Assembly: GCA_017553815.1 (NCBI GenBank)
Contig: JAFZJT010000305.1
Coordinates: 1-19,005 of the forward strand
Origin: Clostridia bacterium
GTDB taxonomy: Bacteria > Bacillota_A > Clostridia > Christensenellales > CAG-138
Length of the DNA stretch: 19,005 bases
Direction: 5' to 3'
The notes below the pieces were generated by a model. That model ran no database searches. It was not told the origin of the DNA and was given only the letters and a program-made list of their open reading frames with translations. The translations under genes and the position numbers were made by a program. Positions 1 to 6,845 of this stretch are shown here, piece after piece (position 1 is the first letter of the stretch; the number at the start of each line of letters is the position of its first letter).

Positions 1-2
1 AA

Positions 3-407
3 ACCGTGTATGAATTGTGGATGTCCTGCATCGGGATGGGGCTGAACAATTTGGACGATTCAAAAGAGGGGATCGAGAGGTTTCTTCTCAGAAATCCCGA
101 AACCTGCTTTGTTGCCGAAGAGGATGCCGAAACAGTTGGCGTTATACTCGCGGGAAACGACGGAAGAAGAGGATACATTTATCATACCGCGGTTCACCCC
201 GACTTCAGAGGCCGCGGGATAGCTTCCGCGCTCGTTGAAGCCGCTATGGAGGCGTTACGGTCGCTTGGCATAAACAAGGTCGCCTTGGTTGTGTTTTCAA
301 AAAACAAAGACGGCAATGACTTTTGGGAGAAGCTAGGCTTTACAACACGAGGCGATTTGGTCTATAGAAACAAGTCTATTACCGAAATGATCAGAATTGA
401 TACGTAA
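3..407 (+). CDS. GNAT-family N-acetyltransferase, 5' end outside window
   Basis: A soluble acetyl-CoA-dependent N-acetyltransferase of the GNAT fold; the substrate cannot be told from the sequence. The acetyl-CoA binding motif A is clear: a beta strand with TAVHP followed by RGRGIA and a long helix (ALVEAAMEAL). The C-terminal FWEKLGF matches the family's usual motif B end. The reading frame is open to the window edge and there is no ribosome site before the GTG at position 6. The first visible residues (VYELWMSC) look like the inside of the usual first helix, so the gene most likely starts upstream. It is the first of a run of small enzyme genes on the same strand. Family assignment is firm; whether it acts on an antibiotic, a protein or a metabolite is unknown. 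Confidence 0.85.
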   Translation, partial: TVYELWMSCIGMGLNNLDDSKEGIERFLLRNPETCFVAEEDAETVGVILAGNDGRRGYIYHTAVHPDFRGRGIASALVEAAMEALRSLGINKVALVVFSKNKDGNDFWEKLGFTTRGDLVYRNKSITEMIRIDT

Positions 408-425
408 GAATTCTGATTATTGGAG

Positions 426-456
426 CTATCCGCCGCGTTTTGGCGGCTTGAGATAG
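426..456 (+). terminator. Hairpin after the GNAT gene (weak terminator candidate)
   Basis: Outer arms CTATC/GATAG enclose inner arms CCGCC/GGCGG, 18 bases after the GNAT stop codon. There is no T-run after the stem, so it may be only an RNA 3' end or processing structure. Confidence 0.25.
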
Positions 457-503
457 GGTTTGAATTTGCTTTGTAGTATAAATCGGGATTCGAGGATGAA
501 AAA

Positions 504-848
504 GTGGACGATAATAAAGATTTTTGGAACGCATTGGACGAGCTTGTGAACGCTTCCGAGATAGTTATCGACAGGCCGAAGGGCTCCGCGCACCCCAAGT
601 TTTCGAATTTCATCTATCGGGTGGACTACGGCTACCTGAAGGATACCTCCTCCATGGACGGAGCGGGGATAGACTGTTGGATCGGGAGCGGCGAGAAAAA
701 TGTCGACGCCATAATGTGCATCGTCGATTTGATGAAGCGCGACTCCGAAATAAAGATACTGATAGGCTGTACCGAAGAGGAAAAGGCGGAGGTTTACAAA
801 ACGCATAATGAAACGCAGTATATGAAGGGCGTTTTGATACGACGGTAA
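504..848 (+). CDS. Mini inorganic pyrophosphatase-like protein
   Basis: A 114-residue protein resembling the core of family I soluble inorganic pyrophosphatases, which hydrolyse diphosphate to phosphate with Mg2+. Residues 23-28 (DRPKGS), 38-45 (YRVDYGYL) and 52-61 (DGAGIDCWIG) follow the order of the family's PKGS, YP-NYG and DGDPLD motifs, with Asp52 and Asp57 at the metal-binding positions. It is about 60 residues shorter than normal enzymes, and I do not see a clear equivalent of the later acidic pair, so activity is uncertain. The GTG start is chosen because GAGG lies 8 bases upstream; an ATG at 496 is out of frame. The next gene starts 22 bases after the stop, which suggests co-transcription. 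Such short forms are commonly annotated simply as inorganic pyrophosphatase in Clostridia. Confidence 0.7.
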   Translation: MDDNKDFWNALDELVNASEIVIDRPKGSAHPKFSNFIYRVDYGYLKDTSSMDGAGIDCWIGSGEKNVDAIMCIVDLMKRDSEIKILIGCTEEEKAEVYKTHNETQYMKGVLIRR

Positions 849-870
849 AGCGCAGTTTGCGGAGGCAAGT

Positions 871-1746
871 ATGGATATTGCATCAAGAAAACCAATACTC
901 AAAGGCTGGTCGAGCGATAAAAAATACTGTATTACCGACAAAAAAGGTGAACGGTTCCTTCTGCGCGTTTCCGATATCGCGCAGTATGATGCAAAGCAGG
1001 TTGAATTTATGATGATGGAGCGCGTTGCTTCCCTCGGCATACCGATGTGTTTGCCCATTGAATTCGGGGTCTGCTCTGAGGGCGTATACTCCATCCAGAG
1101 CTGGATAGACGGCGAGGATGCTGAAAGGCTTATCCCGCTTCTTTCATCAAAAAAGCAGTATGACTACGGTCTTGAGGCGGGGCGCATCCTGCGCGAGATA
1201 CATTCCATCCCCGCGCCGGACTCGCAGGAGGATTGGGGCGTTCGGTTCAACAGAAAAATCGATATGAAAATCAGAAAATACAATGAATGTCCTATCAAAT
1301 ACCCCAAAGGTCAGGCATTTATCGATTACATAAATGCGAATCGGCATTTATTGAACGGAAGGCCGCAGACCTATCAGCACGGCGACTATCATATCGGAAA
1401 CATGATGATAGATCGCAGCGGAAAGCTTTGCATCATCGATTTCAACAGAAACGATTTTGGGGACCCATGGGAGGAGTTCAATAGAATCGTTTGGTGCGCA
1501 CAAAAATCCGCTCGCTTTGCCTTCGGCATGGTGGACGGCTATTTCGGCGGCGAGGTTCCGATGGATTTCTGGAGGCTTCTTGCCCTGTATATCTCAAGCA
1601 ATACGCTTTCATCAGTTCCTTGGGCTATTCCTTTCGGAGAAGCCGAGGTAAACACGATGCTGAAGCAAGCCGAGGAGGTGCTGGTCTGGTTTGATGATAT
1701 GAATGATCCTATTCCTGCGTGGTATACGCACGGGGAGGCCAAATGA
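871..1746 (+). CDS. APH-family (aminoglycoside/choline kinase-like) phosphotransferase
   Basis: A 291-residue kinase-fold small-molecule phosphotransferase of the APH family, which moves the ATP gamma-phosphate to a hydroxyl of a small substrate. The N-lobe carries the nucleotide-site strand pattern around residues 11-35. The catalytic Brenner motif HGDYHIGNMM is at 170-179, with Asp172 the likely catalytic base and Asn177 beside it. The metal-binding IIDF is at 188-191, with Asp190, followed by DFGDPWEEFNR. Length is normal for the family. GGAGG sits 5 bases before the ATG. The stop overlaps the next gene's start as ATGA, so the two are translationally coupled. Clostridial members are often called kanamycin kinase by similarity, but the natural substrate is usually unknown, so resistance is not implied. 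Confidence 0.85.
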   Translation: MDIASRKPILKGWSSDKKYCITDKKGERFLLRVSDIAQYDAKQVEFMMMERVASLGIPMCLPIEFGVCSEGVYSIQSWIDGEDAERLIPLLSSKKQYDYGLEAGRILREIHSIPAPDSQEDWGVRFNRKIDMKIRKYNECPIKYPKGQAFIDYINANRHLLNGRPQTYQHGDYHIGNMMIDRSGKLCIIDFNRNDFGDPWEEFNRIVWCAQKSARFAFGMVDGYFGGEVPMDFWRLLALYISSNTLSSVPWAIPFGEAEVNTMLKQAEEVLVWFDDMNDPIPAWYTHGEAK

Positions 1747-2297
1747 AGCTGGATAAGGAATGGTTATACGCGCATCTTCCCGAGGATTGCTTAGGCGAAC
1801 CCATCGACGTTTTTTCGGGTTATTATCTCGACGGCTTGACCGTGATGTCCGAGGGTGAGCGCGGAGCGCCCGATGCGGTCGTCTATCGTGCGAAAAGCGA
1901 GGAGGATTTAAAATACTGGCAGCTCGGGGTCATCTGCCGTTTTGTTGGGAAAGCCGACCGTTCAAAGAAATGGCGGTTTTATAGGGATCACGCGGAGAAC
2001 GGCGCGTGGCTATACGTTGAGCACAGGCTTTACGATTACAATGCGATAGAGGACACGCGGCTTCCCGGCTTTGAGCGGTATCTTAGGAATCTGAAATACG
2101 GGTTCCCGCCCGACAGATGGGAGGCGAAGGTGAAGGAATGCGTTCGCCTGATGAACTTTTGGTATTCCGTGCCGCATTGGGATTACGACAGAAGCAAGCT
2201 TTGTTTTATCGAGATCAGCGACTCGAATGAGCATGACGAGCATCAAAATATTATCGAGGAGCCGAGGCCCGGCTCGATAATAAGGGTCGAGGACTGA
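1743..2297 (+). CDS. Uncharacterised soluble protein, coupled to the APH gene
   Basis: I do not recognise this 184-residue protein. It has no signal peptide or membrane segment and is rich in Trp, Tyr and acidic residues. Notable stretches are KYWQLGVICRFVGK near residue 60, WLYVEHRLYDYNA near 90, and an acidic, His-containing tail (SDSNEHDEHQN). The start is placed at the ATG that overlaps the preceding TGA (ATGA), with GGGGAGG 5 bases upstream; a GTG 24 bases earlier lies inside the APH gene and has no ribosome site. Tight coupling to the APH kinase suggests equal expression and perhaps a shared pathway or complex, but that is inference. The frame is uninterrupted, and the coupling plus ribosome site make it a real gene. 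Confidence 0.75.
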   Translation: MKLDKEWLYAHLPEDCLGEPIDVFSGYYLDGLTVMSEGERGAPDAVVYRAKSEEDLKYWQLGVICRFVGKADRSKKWRFYRDHAENGAWLYVEHRLYDYNAIEDTRLPGFERYLRNLKYGFPPDRWEAKVKECVRLMNFWYSVPHWDYDRSKLCFIEISDSNEHDEHQNIIEEPRPGSIIRVED

Positions 2298-2322
2298 TAA
2301 ATCGTGATTTTAGGTGAAAAGA

Positions 2323-2784
2323 ATGGAAACTTGCGATTGGTGCAATCTCTCCGAAGAAGACAAAAGGTTTCGATTGTACGAAAGTGAATCATGGTTTGTT
2401 TTTCTTGCGGATGAGCAGGATTATATCGGGCGGTGCATTTTGGTTTTGAAGCGGCATTGCAGTTCATTGCCGGAGCTGACGAACGATGAATGGGCCGAGC
2501 TTCGCGATCTGATCTGCAAGGTGGAGGCGTGTTTGAAGGCTGTTTTGGGGGCGACTCTATGTAATTGGAGCTGTTTGATGAACAGTTTTTATAAAGAATC
2601 AGCGCCCGCGCCCCATCTTCATATTCACGCGAGGCCGAGATACGATAAGCCCGTGGTGCTGAATGGGCGCACCTATACCGACGGCGAGTTCGCCCATCAT
2701 TATGCGTTGAAAAAGAGCGGGAAAATTCCTGCCGAAGATATGGAGGAAGTGTTTCGCAGGATGAAGGAATGGATGGAGCGATGA
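2323..2784 (+). CDS. HIT-domain protein (first copy)
   Basis: A 153-residue member of the histidine-triad superfamily, nucleotide hydrolases or transferases that attack the alpha-phosphate of nucleoside monophosphate conjugates. The triad is HLHIH at residues 98-102 followed by ARPR, with the last His the expected nucleophile. An N-terminal CDWC (Cys4, Cys7) and a His near residue 45 match the zinc site found in Hint-type proteins. The ATG at 2323 is preferred because AGGTG lies 6 bases upstream; the GTG at 2314 is part of that ribosome site. It starts 25 bases after the previous gene and is followed by a repeat element instead of another gene. A second HIT gene of the same length lies 550 bases downstream but is clearly divergent, so this is not a recent duplication. 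Confidence 0.85.
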   Translation: METCDWCNLSEEDKRFRLYESESWFVFLADEQDYIGRCILVLKRHCSSLPELTNDEWAELRDLICKVEACLKAVLGATLCNWSCLMNSFYKESAPAPHLHIHARPRYDKPVVLNGRTYTDGEFAHHYALKKSGKIPAEDMEEVFRRMKEWMER

Positions 2785-2808
2785 ATTCCGGCTAAAGGTG
2801 CGCCGGAT

Positions 2809-3073
2809 AAGCCTTCTCCTTGAGGAGAAGGGGGACCGCTTGCGGTGGATGAGGTGGAAACCTCATAAACGCCGCGAACGGCGTTTTATCCGCCTTGATT
2901 CCACAAGCCGCTCGCCGCGGAGGCCTCTGAGAAAAAAGCTTCGATTGACTTCGCTTTTTTCTTTGGTTCCAATAGGATTCAAATCCCTTAAGGGATTTGT
3001 GCAGGTGTCCACCTCATCCGTCTTCGCGGAGCGTTGCGCCGCCTCAGCCACCTTCTCCTCAAGGAGAAGGCTT
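2809..3073. repeat. Palindrome-rich element with perfect 23-bp terminal inverted repeats
   Basis: The ends (2809-2831 and 3051-3073) are perfect 23-bp inverted repeats. Each contains its own hairpin, CCTTCTCC-TTGA-GGAGAAGG or its complement. Inside are further hairpins: AACGCCG-CGAA-CGGCGTT (2868-2885), GAAAAAAGC/GCTTTTTTC arms (2931-2961), and a perfect palindrome AAATCCCTTAAGGGATTT (2981-2998). A motif GGATGAGGTGG near the left end has its near-complement ccacctcatcc near the right end. GAT flanks both sides and could be a 3-bp target duplication, though that is weak. Reading frames through it exist on both strands but show only low-complexity Arg/Leu sequence. It looks like a non-autonomous, MITE-like or REP-like interspersed repeat of Clostridia. 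It fills most of the 445-bp gap between the first HIT gene and the GNAT remnant. Confidence 0.8.
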
Positions 3074-3121
3074 GATGGAGCGCCGAAGCATTCTATTAAA
3101 AGCCCCCACGGCAAATGGAGC

Positions 3122-3140
3122 TGAAAACCGCAGGTTTTCA
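3122..3140. other. Short perfect hairpin
   Basis: TGAAAACC-GCA-GGTTTTCA forms an 8-bp stem just right of the repeat element. It has no T-run beyond the stem. It may be a decayed module of the same repeat or a weak transcript end. Confidence 0.35.
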
Positions 3141-3229
3141 AATTAGTTGAAGTTCGGTTTATCCTGCTGTTTTGAAATAAGAGTAAGTTTCGATATTTGC
3201 CGCCGCCCAAGAAAGGAGTGTTAACCCGC

Positions 3230-3316
3230 TTGAAGCATGATGATATAAGAGGAAATAAGGTGATTCTGCGCGCGCAGAGGGAGGATGATGCGCCGTACTA
3301 TGCGCATTGCTTATTA
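3230..3316 (+). pseudogene. 5' remnant of a GNAT acetyltransferase gene
   Basis: From a TTG at 3230 (AAAGGAG 11 bases upstream) the frame reads LKHDDIRGNKVILRAQREDD and then APYYAHC, the usual opening of RimJ/RimL-type GNAT acetyltransferases (IRG.kviLRa...eDa). The family pattern stops after about 28 residues, and the frame then runs through the ribosome site of the next gene to a stop at 3358. The rest of the acetyltransferase, including the acetyl-CoA motif, is absent. The simplest reading is a deletion that fused the gene's start to the region upstream of the second HIT gene. It might still be translated as a short upstream peptide overlapping that gene's start by 20 bases. Confidence 0.6.
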
Positions 3317-3338
3317 ACAGGAGTTTGGAGGTGCGAGA

Positions 3339-3797
3339 ATGTGTCTAATTTGCGATAGGATAAATATGATTCATAACGGAACGAACCCTTATTTCGTTAA
3401 GGAGTTGGACACCGGTTACGTTGTGATTGGGGATCATCAATACTTTTGGGGCTACACGCTGTTTCTCTGCAAGGAGCACAAAAGTGAATTGTTTCAGTTG
3501 GGTGAAGCATTCAGAACGAGGTTTCTTCAGGAAATGTGTATCGTATCGGAGGCCGTATCGAATGCATTTACCGCCGAAAAAATGAATTATGAGCTGTTGG
3601 GCAACGGAGAAACGCACCTGCATTGGCATCTATTTCCAAGAAAAACCGGAGATCTCGGCGATTATGGCAGCAACGGAAAAGGCCCCGTATGGTGGTATCC
3701 TATGGATAAAATGTACAGCGATGATAATCGCCCATCGGATACTGAATTAACGGCGATGAAGGAACGACTCCTTGCGGAGCTTGAACGGCTGTTGTGA
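3339..3797 (+). CDS. HIT-domain protein (second copy)
   Basis: A 152-residue histidine-triad protein. The triad HLHWH at residues 93-97 is followed by LFPR, and the N-terminal CLIC (Cys2, Cys5) with His47 (CKEHKSE) fits a Hint-type zinc site. The region after the triad (GDYGSNGKGPVWWYP, about residues 105-121) is typical of a HIT subgroup that carries a Trp-Trp C-terminal loop. The ATG at 3339 follows GGAGG by 6 bases. It shares fold and length with the first HIT protein, but sequence identity outside the motifs is low, so the two probably act on different nucleotide conjugates. It overlaps the end of the frame left by the truncated GNAT gene. Confidence 0.85.
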   Translation: MCLICDRINMIHNGTNPYFVKELDTGYVVIGDHQYFWGYTLFLCKEHKSELFQLGEAFRTRFLQEMCIVSEAVSNAFTAEKMNYELLGNGETHLHWHLFPRKTGDLGDYGSNGKGPVWWYPMDKMYSDDNRPSDTELTAMKERLLAELERLL

Positions 3798-3870
3798 TGC
3801 GGCTTTCGGTTCATAAAAGCTTCAGCGCTTCTCCAAACGACCAAACGACTTTTTATTGAATTCTTTTACT

Positions 3871-4830
3871 ATGCTTGAAATAACTCTCCATTCCCTATCC
3901 GCCGTACTGATCGTTATGTTCATGGTCGGCGTGGGCTGGCTTTTCGGAAAGCTCGGCTATATAAAAAAAGAGCACAAGGGGCTGATGATAAAGCTCATCA
4001 TCTCGGCGGGTATGCCCGCGCTGGTTGTAAACAACGTTTTCGGCAATCTCGACCTTGCTTCCTTGGACAGGCCCGTGCTGCTGTTCCTTCTGCCCGCACT
4101 TTCGATGCTCGTTACGCTTGCCATCGCGATACTGCTCGCCAAGGTCCTCAAGCCCGATGCGAGGCGGCGCGGCGGGTTTATCACGATGTGCGCGTTTTCA
4201 AACTCCATCTTCGTTGGCCTTCCGATGAACACGGGGCTATTCGGGGACGCGGCGGTGCCCTACGTCATGTGCTTTTATATTGTGAACACAACGCTTTTTT
4301 GGACGGTGGGAAACTATCTTATCAGCCGGAGCGGCGAGGGTGAGAGCCACGAAAAGGGCATCTTTGCGAGCCTTAAAAAGCTTATCTCGCCGCCGCTCGT
4401 GGCGCTCGCGATTTCCCTTCCCCTGCTCGCTCTTGGCGTTAAGATGCCCGAGCCCGTTATCAAGCTTTCGGGCTATATGGGAAATATCGTAACACCCATC
4501 GCGCTCTTCTATATCGGCTACGCGCTGTATGAATACGGCATCAAAAGCATGAAGCCCGATAAGCACATGGTAGCCGTGATGCTGATGCGCTTCATCGCGG
4601 GGCCGCTCGTTATGCTCGCGCTCTGCAAGCTTTTCAGCTTCGGCGGGATGCCCTCGGGCGTTATGGTGGTCGAATCCGCTATGCCCGTTATGACGCAGGC
4701 GGTCGTGCTTGCCGCCGCGCACGATGCGGATGAGAGCTTCGTTGCGGGCGGAATGAGCCTTACGACGCTCGGCTGCTTCGTGCTGGTGCCGCTTCTTATG
4801 CTTCTTTTGAAGGCGATGGGGCTGATATGA
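3871..4830 (+). CDS. AEC-family (auxin efflux carrier-like) permease
   Basis: A polytopic inner-membrane protein of about 320 residues with roughly ten hydrophobic segments in two five-helix halves, matching the AEC/Mem_trans family. Family members export or exchange small organic acids such as malate; the substrate here is unknown. Recognisable features are the first helix ending GWLFGKLGYI, the Asn-containing segment AFSNSIFVGLPM near residue 113, and the second-half motif ESAMPVMTQAVVLA near 268. I start it at ATG 3871 because MLEITLHSL is the usual family opening; an in-frame TTG at 3856 is possible. Neither start has a visible ribosome site. Its stop overlaps the start of the next gene (ATGA), so the two are coupled. 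Confidence 0.85.
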   Translation: MLEITLHSLSAVLIVMFMVGVGWLFGKLGYIKKEHKGLMIKLIISAGMPALVVNNVFGNLDLASLDRPVLLFLLPALSMLVTLAIAILLAKVLKPDARRRGGFITMCAFSNSIFVGLPMNTGLFGDAAVPYVMCFYIVNTTLFWTVGNYLISRSGEGESHEKGIFASLKKLISPPLVALAISLPLLALGVKMPEPVIKLSGYMGNIVTPIALFYIGYALYEYGIKSMKPDKHMVAVMLMRFIAGPLVMLALCKLFSFGGMPSGVMVVESAMPVMTQAVVLAAAHDADESFVAGGMSLTTLGCFVLVPLLMLLLKAMGLI

Positions 4831-5348
4831 GGATAGCTATAATCGGATACAGCGGCTCGGGAAAGAGCACGCTTGCGGGTCGGCTCGGCGATGAGCTTGA
4901 TCTTCCCGTTCTGCACCTTGATACCGTGCATTGGCTCCCGGGCTGGCAGGAGCGGGATAAGCAAAGCGAAAGGGCGATAGTTCGCGCTTTTCTCGATGAA
5001 AACGCCGAGAACGGTTGGATAATCGACGGCAACTACTCGAGCCTTCTGCACGAGGAGCGGATGGAGCAAGCCGACAGGATAATCTTTCTCGACTTTCCGC
5101 GAAGGATCTGCCTTCCTCGGGCTTGGAAAAGGTATCGGCAGAACAAGGGAAAGACGCGAGCGAGCATGACCGAGGGCTGCGACGAGAAATTCGACCTTGA
5201 GTTCGTTAGGTGGATACTGTTTGACGGCAGAAACAAAAAGCGCCGCGGCGAATACGAGCGTATCACGCGGGTGTACAGCGAAAAAGTTTTCCGCTGTAAA
5301 AACGACGCCGAGGTCGAAATGGCGGTCGAAGCCGTACTGCGCCTGTGA
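4827..5348 (+). CDS. P-loop kinase-like protein (adenylate kinase / FlaR-like)
   Basis: A 173-residue P-loop NTPase with Walker A GYSGSGKST at residues 7-15, an early LHLDTVHW segment that in relatives binds the phosphate acceptor, and DRIIFLDFPRRIC near residue 84 as the Walker B-like strand. A basic lid-like region (RAWKRYRQNKGKTRAS) follows. This layout is that of the group annotated as DNA topology modulation protein or adenylate kinase-like. These are soluble nucleotide-dependent proteins whose true substrate is generally unknown. It overlaps the AEC permease stop by 4 bases (ATGA) and so depends on the permease mRNA for translation. It ends 59 bases before the first LRR-dockerin gene. 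Confidence 0.75.
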   Translation: MRIAIIGYSGSGKSTLAGRLGDELDLPVLHLDTVHWLPGWQERDKQSERAIVRAFLDENAENGWIIDGNYSSLLHEERMEQADRIIFLDFPRRICLPRAWKRYRQNKGKTRASMTEGCDEKFDLEFVRWILFDGRNKKRRGEYERITRVYSEKVFRCKNDAEVEMAVEAVLRL

Positions 5349-5407
5349 CCGCTTTTATTTTCGGTTGCTATTATTAAACATTCTTTATAAGAAAAGGAGA
5401 AAACCAA

Positions 5408-6748
5408 ATGAAAAAGTTCAAAACCACACTTGCTTTTGCGCTCGCGCTCATCCTCTGCGCCGTTTCGGCTCTGCCCGCTTTTGCCGCCGTTCGAGCCGAG
5501 ATTCTTCCCGCTTGGATCGTTCCGAGCGGGTACAACGCGCACGACTACGGCAAATGCGCCGCGTTTTTCGAGATAACCGACGGAAACGGCCTCAAGAACG
5601 GCAATCGCATGAGCGACGGCTACGACCCGAGCGACCCTTCGACTTGGATAAGCATCGATATGTTCGGCGATATCTTCGAACACGTTATCTGGGAGGAGCA
5701 CGACGGAGAACTGAGGCTCAAGCGCATCGACGTTGCCTATTTGGACGCCGTCGGCACGCTCGACCTTTCCGGCTGCCCGTATCTCACCTATATCGAGGCG
5801 ACGGACGATTGCCTTGACGCGATCAACACGCATAACTGCCCCGAGCTTCGCGAGCTTTACTGCGACAACAACGGGCTCGGCACGATCGACGTTTCCGAGA
5901 ATCCTCTGCTCTATAAGCTTTGGTGCGACGGCAACGGGCTTACCGAGATAGATATTTCCAACAATCCCGCGCTCTATACTCTGGACTGCAACAACAATCT
6001 TTTGACCTCGCTCGACCTTTCGAATCATCCCGCTCTTGGAGAGCTCTACTGCGCGGACAATCTTCTGACCGAGCTGGACGTTTCCGAGAATACCGAGCTG
6101 ACCTGGCTTTGGTGCCCGGGAAACATGCTGACGGAGCTCGACGTTTCCGCGAACACGAAGCTTCGGAAGGTCTTTGCCGCCGACAACGCGCTTACCGAGA
6201 TCAACCTCGGCGATAACACGCTTCTAAACCTTCTCGATTGCATGAACAACCGCATCGCCTCGCTCGACGTTTCGGCGAACACGGCGCTCAAGGAGCTTGA
6301 CGGCGCGGGCAACACCTTCACCTATCTGAAGCTCAACTCGCTTCTCGGGCTCGACACGGTGCGCGCCGAGGGCGACGGCTCGTTCTCCTATCATTACTCC
6401 GTGCCGTACAGCGAGGGCTTCCTCTCCGCAAGCGCGAACGAGGGCTCTGTCTTCGTGGGCTGGTACGACGAAAACGGCGAATTCATCACCGCTTCGCCCT
6501 ATATCACTATCTGGAACACGGCCTACACCGAGCTGACCGCACGCTTCACCACCTCTTCCCCCGTGCTTCTTGGTGACGCGGACGGCAGCGGCTATGTGAA
6601 CATGGCCGACGCGGTTCTCACGCTTCGCTATGCGATGGGGCTTATCGATGCAAGCGGCATCAACCTTATTAACGCGGATGTGAACAACGACGGCGGCGTG
6701 AACATGGCCGACGCGGTCGCTATCCTTCGCGCCGCGATGGGGCTTTGA
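5408..6748 (+). CDS. Secreted LRR-dockerin protein, paralogue 1
   Basis: A 446-residue exported protein. Residues 1-26 are a signal peptide ending AFA. Residues 38-115 are a module shared by all three paralogues (VP-GYN--DY, then GLKNG, then DPSTW). About nine 21-residue LRRs occupy 127-315, with units such as LYTLDCNNNLLTSLDLSNHP. Residues 320-381 resemble the divergent InlB B-repeat domain (FVGWYDENG). Residues 389-446 form a type I dockerin with two calcium loops, DADGSGYVNMAD and DVNNDGGVNMAD, each followed by an AMGL helix. It is likely a cell-surface or cellulosome-type adhesion or recognition protein docked through a cohesin made elsewhere. AAGGAG precedes the ATG. Only a poor promoter is visible in the 59-bp gap, so it may be read from the upstream gene. 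Confidence 0.9.
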   Translation: MKKFKTTLAFALALILCAVSALPAFAAVRAEILPAWIVPSGYNAHDYGKCAAFFEITDGNGLKNGNRMSDGYDPSDPSTWISIDMFGDIFEHVIWEEHDGELRLKRIDVAYLDAVGTLDLSGCPYLTYIEATDDCLDAINTHNCPELRELYCDNNGLGTIDVSENPLLYKLWCDGNGLTEIDISNNPALYTLDCNNNLLTSLDLSNHPALGELYCADNLLTELDVSENTELTWLWCPGNMLTELDVSANTKLRKVFAADNALTEINLGDNTLLNLLDCMNNRIASLDVSANTALKELDGAGNTFTYLKLNSLLGLDTVRAEGDGSFSYHYSVPYSEGFLSASANEGSVFVGWYDENGEFITASPYITIWNTAYTELTARFTTSSPVLLGDADGSGYVNMADAVLTLRYAMGLIDASGINLINADVNNDGGVNMADAVAILRAAMGL

Positions 6749-6763
6749 GCCAAAAATCGGCGC

Positions 6764-6792
6764 TTGACAAGCCGCTGAAACCCGATTACAAT
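6764..6792 (+). promoter_or_regulatory. Near-consensus sigma-A promoter for LRR-dockerin genes 2 and 3
   Basis: TTGACA (6764-6769), a 17-bp spacer and TACAAT (6787-6792). The predicted transcription start is near 6799, leaving a leader of about 47 bases before the ATG at 6846, whose ribosome site is AAGGAG. It gives genes 2 and 3 expression independent of gene 1. Confidence 0.85.
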
Positions 6793-6845
6793 AATACATA
6801 TTAAACAGCGGATGCTCCGCGTTCGCTATCGGAAGGAGTGTCATA

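Noticed and set aside
871..1746. Calling the APH gene an aminoglycoside resistance gene.
   Set aside because: The catalytic motifs show only kinase fold and chemistry; this clostridial subgroup has no proven antibiotic substrate and there is no resistance context.
2809..3073. CRISPR array.
   Set aside because: The repeats are inverted and unequal in spacing, not direct repeats with regular spacers; no cas genes are present.
2798..3210. Two overlapping open frames of 108 and 115 residues on opposite strands.
   Set aside because: They run through the palindromic repeat element, have Arg/Leu/Ser-biased sequence and no ribosome site, and are products of the repeat, not genes.
4237..4722. A 161-residue minus-strand frame opposite the AEC permease.
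   Set aside because: His/Arg-rich composition typical of an antisense frame across GC-rich membrane-protein codons.
5033..6028. A 331-residue open frame on the minus strand opposite the kinase-like and first LRR gene.
   Set aside because: It is an antisense shadow of repetitive LRR coding sequence; the plus-strand proteins have signal peptides, repeats and dockerins that explain the DNA.
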